DNA from: Parasutterella muris
GTDB lineage: Bacteria > Pseudomonadota > Gammaproteobacteria > Burkholderiales > Burkholderiaceae_F
Length of the DNA stretch: 64,000 bases
Direction of reading: 5' to 3'
Assembly (NCBI RefSeq): GCF_943193095.1
Contig: NZ_CALPCV010000001.1
Span: 62,001 to 126,000, forward strand
Each line of letters begins with the position of its first letter. The first letter of the stretch is position 1. Both the position numbers and the translations under genes were made by a program. This document shows, piece after piece, positions 8,830 through 16,433 of the stretch. The notes below the pieces were generated by a model, which saw only the letters and a program-made list of their open reading frames with translations, was not told the DNA's origin and searched no databases.

Positions 8830-9036
8830 ATGGAACAAAGTTTTGAGTTAAGCGGTGTCCACTGCATGCATTGTGTTGCCCGTGTCAAGAAAGCACTTGA
8901 ACCTCTTGCGGAAAAAGTTGAAGTTACGCTTTCCCCCGCGATCGCAGTTCTGACAGTTAAAGAACCCGTATCAACGGAAAAAGTCAACGAGGCCCTTTCA
9001 AAGGCCGGAGATTACTCTGCTCAGCCTCTGAACTGA
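8830..9036 (+). CDS. Heavy-metal-associated domain protein (CopZ-like metallochaperone)
   Basis: 68-residue stand-alone HMA domain with a ferredoxin-like fold. The metal-binding loop is GVHCMHC (Cys12 and Cys15), close to the GMxCxxC consensus of copper chaperones and P-type ATPase domains. GGAGG lies nine bases before the ATG. No copper ATPase or CueR-type gene is adjacent, so the partner is unknown. Copper(I) is the most likely ligand. Confidence 0.85.
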   Translation: MEQSFELSGVHCMHCVARVKKALEPLAEKVEVTLSPAIAVLTVKEPVSTEKVNEALSKAGDYSAQPLN

Positions 9037-9060
9037 TTTTCGTACTTTTGGACAAAAAGA

Positions 9061-9089
9061 AAACCGGATGTCTTTTGGGCACCCGGTTT
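9061..9089. terminator. Bidirectional terminator between HMA gene and dksA
   Basis: Stem AAACCGG/CCGGTTT with a T-run after it on the plus strand (9087-9094) and an A-rich stretch before it (9054-9063) that gives a T-run on the minus strand. It can therefore end both convergent transcripts. Confidence 0.8.
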
Positions 9090-9094
9090 TTTTA

Positions 9095-9691
9095 TTAGTT
9101 GCCGTAGAGCTTCTGACGAAGTTCTCTTCTCTGCTGAGCCTCAAGCGAGAGCGTTGCGGTCGGGCGGGCGAGAAGACGAGGAATACCGATCGGATCGCCG
9201 GTTTCTTCACACCAGCCGTATTCGCCGTTTTCGAGTCGGCGCAGCGCCTCCTGAACTTTTTTAAGGAGCTTGCGTTCTCTGTCACGGGTTCTCAGCTCAA
9301 GTGCATGTTCTTCTTCGATCGTGGCACGGTCTGCCGGATCGGGAACAATGCTGTTCTCGCGCAGATGTTCGGCTGTCTCGCCGGCGTTGCTGCGAAGCTG
9401 AGCTTCTCTTTCTTTGAGCAGGTGCTTAAAGAAAGCCTGCTGAGCCTCGTTCATGTAGTCGGATTCAGGCATGTTCAGAAGTTCTGCCTGAGTCGGAATA
9501 GTAATTCCGTCGACGACAATCTTTTCTCCGGTCTGGGAGCCCATTGTCTTTAACAGATACTCAGCAGCCTTCTGCGCAGCCTTTTCGCTGGTTTTTGCGT
9601 CCGTTCCGTTCTGATCGGCCTGTACAAGAGGAGCGAGCTCAGCGGCTTCTTTGAGCGCTTTTTGAGCAGCAGATTTACGTTTAGTCGCCAT
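9095..9691 (-). CDS. dksA: RNA polymerase-binding transcription factor DksA
   Basis: Binds the secondary channel of RNA polymerase and potentiates ppGpp. 198 residues, longer than the 151-residue E. coli protein because of an Ala/Lys/Gln-rich N-terminal extension of about 50 residues. The coiled-coil tip motif DPADRA (118-123) fits DxxDxA. The globular end keeps only one of the four zinc cysteines (Cys161); the other positions are Thr164, Ser182 and Ala185, so it probably folds without zinc. This single-Cys form also occurs in other alpha- and betaproteobacteria. The GTPase gene upstream may be co-transcribed. Confidence 0.93.
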   Translation of the reverse strand: MATKRKSAAQKALKEAAELAPLVQADQNGTDAKTSEKAAQKAAEYLLKTMGSQTGEKIVVDGITIPTQAELLNMPESDYMNEAQQAFFKHLLKEREAQLRSNAGETAEHLRENSIVPDPADRATIEEEHALELRTRDRERKLLKKVQEALRRLENGEYGWCEETGDPIGIPRLLARPTATLSLEAQQRRELRQKLYGN

Positions 9692-9725
9692 GTTTCTTCT
9701 CCCTAGCGGTTTTTAGATGAGTTAA

Positions 9726-10850
9726 TTAAACCAAGCAGGTTTCGAGTCCCTGCAGAATCGCCTTTTTAGGCAGGCGGCGGCCGATGAATACAATTTTGTT
9801 TGTCGGTTTCTGATCACCCCAGGGCTTGTCCAGATCAGCAGCCATCAGCATATGCACACCCTGGAAAATCATGCGTCTGTCGGTTCCGGTCATATACAGC
9901 ACACCCTTGTAGCGGAGCATGTCCGGACCGTATACCTGTGTCAGAGTCCGCATATAGCTGTCAAGCCGAGCCGGATCGAACGGCTTGTCGGATTCAAATA
10001 CGAACGCTGCGATTTCGTCATCATGACGCGGATGATGATGGTGATGACCGCAGCTGCATGTCTCTCCCTCCTCGTGATGATGTCCGCAGCTGCACTCTCC
10101 GTCGTGGTCGTGATGATCATGATTGTGGTCGTGATCGTGGCCGCAGCAGCAATGATCGCCATGATGGTGGTGTTCGCCTTCTTCCTGAGCCTCTTTGAGG
10201 AAGTCCGGGTCGAGCTCGAGTGCAGCGTCAAGGTTGAAACCGTGAATGTCGAGCACTTCGCGGATGTCAACATTGCCCATGTTGCATTCGATAATCGGAG
10301 CGCGCGGGTTCATGCGGTGCAGACGCGCGCACAGATCATCAACAATTTCCGAGTCGACCAGATCGACCTTGGAAAGAAGGATGCGGTCGGCAAATCCAAC
10401 CTGAGCCTGTGCGGGCTCCTGCTCATCAAGAGTACGTCCTCCGTTCAGAGCGTCCACGACGGTGATGATTCCATCGACCATATAGAATTGGCTGACTTCT
10501 TCATCCATGAAAAACGTCTGTGCGACAGGGCCCGGATCAGCCAATCCGGTCGTCTCAATAATGACGCGTTCGAACTGTGCTGAGCCTTCTTTTTTCTTTT
10601 CCATTAAACGAATAAGGTTTTCAGCCAAATCACCGCGAATCGTGCAGCAGATACAGCCGTTATTCATCGTGATGATTTCTTCGTCCTCATTGCGAACCAG
10701 AAGATCGTTGTCGATGCTTTCTTCGCCGAATTCATTTTCGATGACGGCGATTTTCTGTCCGTGTTCCTCAGTAAGGATTCTGTTGAGAAGCGTCGTTTTT
10801 CCGGCGCCAAGAAAGCCGGTGATGATTGTTACCGGAATCAACTTGTCCAT
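9726..10850 (-). CDS. COG0523 (CobW/ZigA-like) GTPase with His/Cys-rich metal-binding stretch
   Basis: G3E-family GTPase thought to deliver metals, often zinc, to client proteins. 374 residues. The P-loop GFLGAGKTT is at 12-20. The zinc-binding CxCC motif GCICC is at 65-69, SKVDLVD gives the guanine specificity motif near 160-166, and the C-terminal CobW_C domain covers about 278-374. Residues 227-276 are a strikingly dense run of His, Asp and Cys with repeated CSCGHHH and DHDHNH units, likely a metal store or sensor. It precedes dksA by 34 bases, echoing the known pairing of COG0523 proteins with DksA paralogs in zinc limitation. Confidence 0.88.
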   Translation of the reverse strand: MDKLIPVTIITGFLGAGKTTLLNRILTEEHGQKIAVIENEFGEESIDNDLLVRNEDEEIITMNNGCICCTIRGDLAENLIRLMEKKKEGSAQFERVIIETTGLADPGPVAQTFFMDEEVSQFYMVDGIITVVDALNGGRTLDEQEPAQAQVGFADRILLSKVDLVDSEIVDDLCARLHRMNPRAPIIECNMGNVDIREVLDIHGFNLDAALELDPDFLKEAQEEGEHHHHGDHCCCGHDHDHNHDHHDHDGECSCGHHHEEGETCSCGHHHHHPRHDDEIAAFVFESDKPFDPARLDSYMRTLTQVYGPDMLRYKGVLYMTGTDRRMIFQGVHMLMAADLDKPWGDQKPTNKIVFIGRRLPKKAILQGLETCLV

Positions 10851-11103
10851 AGCTCCCCCTTAATCGTTTGAACAAAATAGAAAAATCTTTGAGGCCATTT
10901 AATTTGAACAGTGGGTTATACAGCAACATTCTTATTAATGCAAGAGTTAAAAAACCAAGCTGAGAAAACCAAATTTAAAACAAGTCCCAATCCTTAAGAA
11001 AACCGATTCAGCCGCTTTAGTTTTCAGGGCTTAAGGAAAGAGAAAACTTAAATTGAGCCGGTGTTTTAAACGAATTAGGTATTTTCCATGTCACTGAGCT
11101 TTA
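10851..11103. other. AT-rich intergenic region without recognised gene
   Basis: About 250 bases between the GTPase start and the rlmI terminator, visibly more AT-rich than the surroundings. No tRNA-like fold, no convincing reading frame and no clear Zur-type palindrome was seen. It should hold the promoter of the GTPase-dksA unit, whose AGGGGGAG ribosome site is at about 10854-10861. Confidence 0.5.
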
Positions 11104-11140
11104 CAAAAAAACAGGCTCGAAATTTTGTTTATCAAGCCTG
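11104..11140 (-). terminator. Rho-independent terminator after rlmI
   Basis: Inverted repeat CAGGCT (11112-11117) with AGCCTG (11135-11140). It is followed on the minus strand by an uninterrupted T-run (11104-11111 read as T). It lies 20 bases past the rlmI stop. Confidence 0.75.
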
Positions 11141-11159
11141 AAAAAAGCGTTTGTCAGAA

Positions 11160-12386
11160 TTAAGCCGGACCTCTGGAGAGCAGATGAAGACCTTTCAGGT
11201 ATTCTCCTTCCGGGTGAGTCATCAAAAGCGGGTGATCCATACCTGCGCCAAGACGCTGAATCATCCATGCGTCCACTTTGGAGTCAATGACGGCGCCGGC
11301 GATAATTTTCTGGAAGAGGTCCACGTCAATGGCGCCGGAGCATGAGAAAGTCAGCAGATGGCCGTCATCGCCAAGGATGCGCAGCCCGTTAAGGTTAATG
11401 TCTTTGTACGCTCTGGCGGCTTTCTCAACATGGTGGTGGCTGGAGGCGAATTTCGGAGGATCAAGAATGACCAGATCGAACTTCTCTCCCTCATCGCGGA
11501 ATTTCCGTAGCGCTTCGAAAACATTCGCTTCGATCCATTTCATACTGCCGTCGTCAAAGCCGTTTCGCTTGGCATTTTCTTTAGCCATGGTCAGCGCATC
11601 TGCTGAGGAGTCAATCGAGACAACTTCGTCGGCGCCGCCCGCTTTCAGCGCCAGAGAAAAGCCGCCGGTATAGCAGAAGCAGTTCAAAGCCCTCAGGCCC
11701 CTGCCGTGTTTACGGCGGAACGCCTCGGCAAGTTTACGGGCGAGCAGACGGTTGTCGCGCTGATCCACATAAAAGCCGGTTTTATGTCCTTTGCGTACAT
11801 CCACGCCGTATTTGATCCCGTCTTCAACGATTTCGACTTCTTCGGGCGGTTCGTTCCCTTCGAGTACTTCCTTGCGCTCTGGCAGGCCTTCTCTGGCGCG
11901 TGTTGCCGCGTCAGAGCGGTCATAGACCTCGGAAATACCGGTGTGCCTGACGATCGATTTGCCGATTTCAGCTCTCCAGTATTCGACCCCGGCAGACTGG
12001 AACTGCGTCACGATCTGGTTGTTGTACTGATCGACGATGAGTCCGGGCAGAAAATCAGCTTCGCCAAAGATCAGACGAATCGCGTTTGTTCTGCTGCGCA
12101 GAGGTTCTCTTGCGGCGATCGCCAGACGGATTTTTTCATCAATCCAGTTTTCGTCGATAACGTCGGTTTCGTTAAAGGACCAGCAGCGGGCGCGCAGCGC
12201 GGACTCCGGAGAGAATGCCGCCCATGCTAGGAAGTTCTTTTTGCTGTCCTGGACGCGAACGGTCTGACCGCTCTTGGGACGTCCGGATGCAGACGCGACT
12301 CCGGTCGCATACACCCAAGGATGACGGCGCAGCAGGGCGCGTTCTTTACCGGGTTTCAATGTAATAGTAGCAATAGACTGTGTCAT
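11160..12386 (-). CDS. rlmI: 23S rRNA m5C1962 methyltransferase RlmI (class I SAM-dependent)
   Basis: Methylates cytosine 1962 of 23S rRNA. 408 residues: an N-terminal PUA domain (about 1-80, with ALLRRHPWVYATGV), a central linker domain, and a Rossmann methyltransferase domain from about 210. Visible motifs are GFYVDQRDNR, LNCFCYTGGFSL, VVSIDSSADAL and LDPPKFASS. SCSGAI near 350 is the catalytic-Cys region. It lies seven bases downstream of the DUF484 gene and probably shares the leftward transcript with dapF. Confidence 0.9.
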   Translation of the reverse strand: MTQSIATITLKPGKERALLRRHPWVYATGVASASGRPKSGQTVRVQDSKKNFLAWAAFSPESALRARCWSFNETDVIDENWIDEKIRLAIAAREPLRSRTNAIRLIFGEADFLPGLIVDQYNNQIVTQFQSAGVEYWRAEIGKSIVRHTGISEVYDRSDAATRAREGLPERKEVLEGNEPPEEVEIVEDGIKYGVDVRKGHKTGFYVDQRDNRLLARKLAEAFRRKHGRGLRALNCFCYTGGFSLALKAGGADEVVSIDSSADALTMAKENAKRNGFDDGSMKWIEANVFEALRKFRDEGEKFDLVILDPPKFASSHHHVEKAARAYKDINLNGLRILGDDGHLLTFSCSGAIDVDLFQKIIAGAVIDSKVDAWMIQRLGAGMDHPLLMTHPEGEYLKGLHLLSRGPA

Positions 12387-12393
12387 TTGAGTT

Positions 12394-13083
12394 TCATTCG
12401 GTAAGTGGAGCGAGGGCGGCCTCGCAGACTCGGGAAGCGCCTCTGAGGAACGGCTCCCGCTGAGCTGCGGAGAATTTCTTTTCGTCGGGATCGCAAAGAC
12501 AGATAAGCCCGAAGGCTTTGCCGTCCTGTTTCTTCAGCGGAAGAAGAAGAACTCCGCGCGTCTCTGACGGATCTACCTTGAGCCATGCGGCGATCTCATC
12601 TCCAAAATTTTTCCCGGCAAAGGGGCCTTCCATTTGCGCAATGGACTCCTCAATCTCCGGTCCGAGACGCTCCGCATAGGGGAAGAAGGCAAAATTTGGA
12701 CGTGCCGGCCAAAGTCGAATTAATCCGTACGAAGCGTCGAAGGCATTCTTGAAGAACTCGAGTGCCGTATCCGGAAGTCCGATATTGTCTTCGCAGGCAA
12801 GCAGTGAAATTGCCAGATCCAAAACGGATTCGGTGTCTTTTGCTTCTGAAAGCGCCTTTTCCCGAAGCTTATTTTCCTCTTCCCGAACTTCCATGGTCGT
12901 GAGCGTTGCCCGAAGAACTTCGTTCTGGCACTCGATAATAGAGCGTGTACCCTCCCGATTTTGTCTCGGGAAGCTCATATGAGAGAAGACGTCGGGGTGG
13001 CGTCGAAAGAAATCCGGGTTGTCCGTCAGGTAATCGATGACAAATCGGACAGCTTTCTGATTATCTTCAAGTGAGTAGTTCAT
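12394..13083 (-). CDS. DUF484 family protein
   Basis: 229 residues, a typical DUF484 protein. The N-terminal signature FVIDYLTDNPDFFRRHPDVF (about 14-33) precedes a coiled-coil helix (about 55-90) and a GAF-like domain. The biochemical role of the family is not established; it is recurrently encoded between dapF and xerC. Its ATG overlaps the dapF stop by one base (TAATG), which implies translational coupling. Here xerC does not follow; rlmI does. Confidence 0.85.
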   Translation of the reverse strand: MNYSLEDNQKAVRFVIDYLTDNPDFFRRHPDVFSHMSFPRQNREGTRSIIECQNEVLRATLTTMEVREEENKLREKALSEAKDTESVLDLAISLLACEDNIGLPDTALEFFKNAFDASYGLIRLWPARPNFAFFPYAERLGPEIEESIAQMEGPFAGKNFGDEIAAWLKVDPSETRGVLLLPLKKQDGKAFGLICLCDPDEKKFSAAQREPFLRGASRVCEAALAPLTE

Positions 13084-13934
13084 TAAAGTTCGATCTCGCT
13101 GTCAAATAGGTAAACGGCAGGGCCGATAAGTTCAACGTTTTCACCTTCTCCTTCCCACTGAAGCGTCAGATCGCCGCCTCGGTTGTGAAGCGTTACGGGT
13201 GATTCCATGAACTGAGCGTGAATGCTGGTGACTGCGGCCGCGCAGTTCCCGGTTCCGCAGGCGAGTGTTTCTCCGGCACCTCGTTCCCAGACCCGAACTT
13301 TGCCTTCATGGGGATTCATGATTTCCAAAAAGCCGACATTGACGCGACGGGGGAAGGCCGGATGTTTTTCGATAAACGCGCCGAGCTCAGCAACCGGCGC
13401 GCCGGCAGCGTCGTCGACAATGATCGTGACATGCGGATTGCCCATTGAGCTGACGGAGAACCACCAGAGTTCGCCCTTGAAGCGGATTGCCCACTGAGGC
13501 TCACCATTTACTTCTCTTGTCGGCAGTCCGGCGGGATTAAACGGAAGGTCTGCCGGGGTAAAAGACGGCATTCCCATATTGACTTTGACCGTTCCGTTAT
13601 CGAGCAGTTCGGGCTCAATGACGGATTTCATCGTTTGGACGCGGATTTTTTTCTTGTCCGTCAGTTTTCTTTGGCTGACATATTTAACGAAGCAGCGCGC
13701 GCCGTTGCCGCACTGTTCGACCTCTCCGCCGTCTTGGTTAAAGATTCGGTATTTGAAGTCGACAGAGTTATCATCGGGTTTTTCAACAACCAGAATCTGA
13801 TCGGCACCGACGCCAAAATGGCGGTCAGCCAAATGTCTCAGCTGCTTTTCTGTGAGGGAAAACGGTTTTTCAGTGCAGTCAAGCACCACGAAGTCGTTTC
13901 CTGCTCCGTGCATTTTCGTGAATTTAATTTTCAC
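13083..13934 (-). CDS. dapF: Diaminopimelate epimerase DapF
   Basis: Converts LL- to meso-diaminopimelate for lysine and peptidoglycan synthesis, using two cysteines as acid and base and no cofactor. 283 residues. Both catalytic cysteines are in place: Cys75 in EQCGNGARC and Cys226 in LACGTGNCAAAV. The N-terminal MHGAGNDFVVLD is intact. It lies between the acyltransferase gene and the DUF484 gene, the usual Burkholderiales order downstream of lpxL. Confidence 0.97.
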   Translation of the reverse strand: MKIKFTKMHGAGNDFVVLDCTEKPFSLTEKQLRHLADRHFGVGADQILVVEKPDDNSVDFKYRIFNQDGGEVEQCGNGARCFVKYVSQRKLTDKKKIRVQTMKSVIEPELLDNGTVKVNMGMPSFTPADLPFNPAGLPTREVNGEPQWAIRFKGELWWFSVSSMGNPHVTIIVDDAAGAPVAELGAFIEKHPAFPRRVNVGFLEIMNPHEGKVRVWERGAGETLACGTGNCAAAVTSIHAQFMESPVTLHNRGGDLTLQWEGEGENVELIGPAVYLFDSEIEL

Positions 13935-14011
13935 AGCGTCCTCAACGGATAGTTAATCTCATCATTCTACTAATGCGTAAGCGCAATCCGCGTATTTTTC
14001 GCAATAGCAGC

Positions 14012-14908
14012 CTAATAAACAGGCGGTTCTCCCTGCGGCCGCGTTTTAAAGCGGCGATGTGTCCACAGATATTGGTCCGGATGTCTGAGGATAAATTGTT
14101 CGAGTTCCCGATTGAGGCGTTCGGTGTCCGCGACGGGATCATCCGTCGGAAAATTCTCAAGCGGGTCCGACAGATGCATGATGTAGCCCTCGTCGGTTGT
14201 TTCAGCGATGCCCCAGATCACTTTTGCCTTAGTCAGCTTTGCCAATTTAGAGACCATGGGCAGTGTCGCGGCCTGAACTCCGAAAAACGGGACAAAGACG
14301 GAATTTCGTTCTCCGTGGTCCATATCGGGAAGGTAATAAAAAGGCAGGGGCTCACGAATGACACGGATGACTTGTTTCATCGCGGAGTTGGATTTTGGAA
14401 TCAGGACCGGATCGGAGAATCGCTTGCGGGCGTCATAAGCCCATTTATCCCAAATGGGGTTGGACTGAGTCTGATAAAGCGAAGCGCCGCGTCTGAAGGT
14501 ATTGATTGCGATACCGCCCGCATCCAGACCGACAAAGTGCGGGGCGACAACGATAAGCGGACCCTCATCACACAGTTCCAGGAATTTCTCTTTTCCGGTG
14601 AATTTGACCATTGCCTGTACCTGCTCGGCGCTTCCCTTGGCCAGTACGCTGTGGTCAAGCGCGGCACGCACGAGGTTCCTGAAGACTTGTTTCGCTGTGG
14701 CTGTGCGTTTTTCTTCGGTCCAATCCGGGAAACACAGCCTGAGGTTTGTAAGGGCGATATGGCGTCGGCGCGCAAGCACGTACCAGGTGACCGTGCCGAG
14801 GAAATCGGCCAGAGCGGTCCGCGAGGACTGCTTCCAGCTGACCATCGAGTTCACAATCCCGACACAGGTGCGGGAAATGATTTGATTAAGTGCAGATTTC
14901 TTCGCCAC
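14012..14908 (-). CDS. Lipid A late acyltransferase (LpxL/HtrB family)
   Basis: Inner-membrane enzyme that transfers a secondary acyl chain to a Kdo-lipid A precursor. 298 residues with an N-terminal membrane-associated segment. The catalytic HX4D motif is APHFVGLD (His124, Asp129). The RRRHIALTNLRLCFPDWTE region (about 47-65) and the C-terminal DQYLWTHRRFKTRP are family signatures. It is divergent from metK, as in many betaproteobacteria. Whether it is LpxL- or LpxM-like cannot be decided from sequence alone. Confidence 0.9.
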   Translation of the reverse strand: MAKKSALNQIISRTCVGIVNSMVSWKQSSRTALADFLGTVTWYVLARRRHIALTNLRLCFPDWTEEKRTATAKQVFRNLVRAALDHSVLAKGSAEQVQAMVKFTGKEKFLELCDEGPLIVVAPHFVGLDAGGIAINTFRRGASLYQTQSNPIWDKWAYDARKRFSDPVLIPKSNSAMKQVIRVIREPLPFYYLPDMDHGERNSVFVPFFGVQAATLPMVSKLAKLTKAKVIWGIAETTDEGYIMHLSDPLENFPTDDPVADTERLNRELEQFILRHPDQYLWTHRRFKTRPQGEPPVY

Positions 14909-15056
14909 GTCAGTCTTTAAGATAAAAAAATGTTAATTTGCTAAATTTTCTTTCCAAGCTAGGGTATTGGACTTGAAAAGCCGATGCTCGAAGATTATAG
15001 TGCTGAGTTCGCCGAGTTAAAGGACAACTTGCGGGGCGATATCGAAATTCCGCTAA

Positions 15057-15085
15057 AGCGTCCGGAAGCGTGCTTCCGCGACGCT
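15057..15085 (+). promoter_or_regulatory. Strong hairpin in the metK 5' leader
   Basis: Near-perfect stem of about 12 base pairs with one bulged C: AGCGTC-CGGAAG, loop CGTG, CTTCCG-C-GACGCT. It ends 39 bases before the metK ATG, and a T-rich run follows at 15101-15108. It could be an attenuator or part of an untranslated regulatory RNA. I could not match it to a known SAM or SAH riboswitch consensus. Confidence 0.5.
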
Positions 15086-15124
15086 GTCTCCTTTGGTTAA
15101 ATTTTTATTGGAGTACAGCAAGAC

Positions 15125-16318
15125 ATGAAACAATCCGCCAAAGAATATCTTTTTACCTCCGAGTCTGTGTCGGAGGGACATCCCGATAAAGTAGCCGATC
15201 AGATTTCCGATGCGATCCTTGACGCCATTTTGGAACAGGATCCGACGGCACGCGTTGCGGCTGAAACACTGTGTACGACCGGCACTGTGATGCTGGCAGG
15301 CGAAATTTCCACGACAGCCAATGTGGATTTTCCCTCAGTGGTTCGCAACACGCTGAAGAGAATCGGCTATGACGACAGCAGCTACGGCATTGATCATAAA
15401 GGCTGTGCTGTTCTCGTCGCCTTTGACAAGCAGTCTCCCGACATCGCGCAGGGTGTTGATTCCGCGCAGGACGATCCTTTGGAAAAAGGCGCCGGCGACC
15501 AAGGTCTGATGTTCGGCTACGCCTGTGACGAAACTGACGCGCTGATGCCTGCTCCGATTTATTACGCTCATCGCTTAGTTGAACAGCAGTCTTTGATGCG
15601 CAGAACCGGCGAAATGCCTTACCTGCGTCCGGATGCCAAGAGCCAGGTCACGATGCGTTATGTTGACGGTCGTCCCGTCTCGGTAGAAACCGTGGTTCTT
15701 TCTACTCAGCATGCGCCTGAGATGAGCGACGGAGACAAGATGAAGCCCGAATTCATCGAAGCCGTGATTGAGAAGATTGTGAAGCCGGTATTTCCTCCGG
15801 AAATGCTTCGCGACACCAAGTATCTGATCAATCCGACAGGCCGCTTTGTAATCGGTGGCCCTCAGGGCGACTGCGGTTTAACCGGCCGTAAGATCATTGT
15901 GGACACCTACGGCGGTGCCTGCCCGCACGGCGGCGGTGCCTTCTCCGGCAAGGATCCGACCAAGGTTGACCGCTCAGCTGCCTACGCATGCAGATACGTG
16001 GCTAAGAACATCGTTGCCGCAGGACTTGCCAAGCAGTGCCAGATTCAGGTCGCTTATGCCATCGGCGTTGCCAACCCTGTGAATATCACTGTTTATACCG
16101 AAGGTACCGGCGTCATCCCTGATGAAAAGATTGCCGAACTCGTCCGTGAACATTTTGATCTGAGACCTGCAGGCATCATCAAGATGCTTGATCTGCAGCG
16201 TCCGATCTACTCTAAGACTGCCGCATACGGTCATTTCGGCAGAGAAGAGCCAGAATTCACTTGGGAAAGAACGGACAAAGCAGAAGCGCTGCGCAAAGCT
16301 GCCGGCTTGGCAGACTAA
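15125..16318 (+). CDS. metK: S-adenosylmethionine synthetase MetK
   Basis: Makes S-adenosylmethionine from ATP and methionine. 397 residues, close to the 384 of E. coli. Signatures are SVSEGHPDKVADQISDA (about 14-30), the hexapeptide GAGDQG (near 119-124), and the phosphate loop GGGAFSGKDPTKVDRSAAY (about 260-280). GGAG lies in the leader 11 bases before the ATG. SAM supports the methyltransferases (rlmI, rsmI, trmL) and the radical SAM protein encoded in this window. Confidence 0.98.
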   Translation: MKQSAKEYLFTSESVSEGHPDKVADQISDAILDAILEQDPTARVAAETLCTTGTVMLAGEISTTANVDFPSVVRNTLKRIGYDDSSYGIDHKGCAVLVAFDKQSPDIAQGVDSAQDDPLEKGAGDQGLMFGYACDETDALMPAPIYYAHRLVEQQSLMRRTGEMPYLRPDAKSQVTMRYVDGRPVSVETVVLSTQHAPEMSDGDKMKPEFIEAVIEKIVKPVFPPEMLRDTKYLINPTGRFVIGGPQGDCGLTGRKIIVDTYGGACPHGGGAFSGKDPTKVDRSAAYACRYVAKNIVAAGLAKQCQIQVAYAIGVANPVNITVYTEGTGVIPDEKIAELVREHFDLRPAGIIKMLDLQRPIYSKTAAYGHFGREEPEFTWERTDKAEALRKAAGLAD

Positions 16319-16342
16319 AATTTCGCGATAAGCGTTCAGTGG

Positions 16343-16374
16343 GAGGCGGACGAAATCCGCCTCTTTCTGTTTTA
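16343..16374 (+). terminator. Rho-independent terminator after metK
   Basis: Eight-base perfect stem GAGGCGGA (16343-16350) with TCCGCCTC (16356-16363), five-base loop, then a T-rich tail (CTTTCTGTTTT). Confidence 0.85.
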
Positions 16375-16433
16375 GCGAACAACTAATTAAAATCCAACTA
16401 TTCAGTGAAACAGATCGAAGTAAGGAAAGATCG

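Noticed and set aside
9852..10583. Open frame antisense to the His-rich GTPase, rich in Met/Val/Ala
   Set aside because: Its hydrophobic look is the reverse complement of the His/Asp codon tract (GTG, ATG, GTC); not a real membrane protein.
10851..11103. Small RNA or tRNA in the largest intergenic gap
   Set aside because: No cloverleaf, no stable long-range pairing and no terminator on the plus strand; only AT-rich sequence is evident.
15001..15124. Known SAM or SAH riboswitch before metK
   Set aside because: The leader has a strong hairpin but lacks the conserved sequences and pseudoknot partners I know for these classes.
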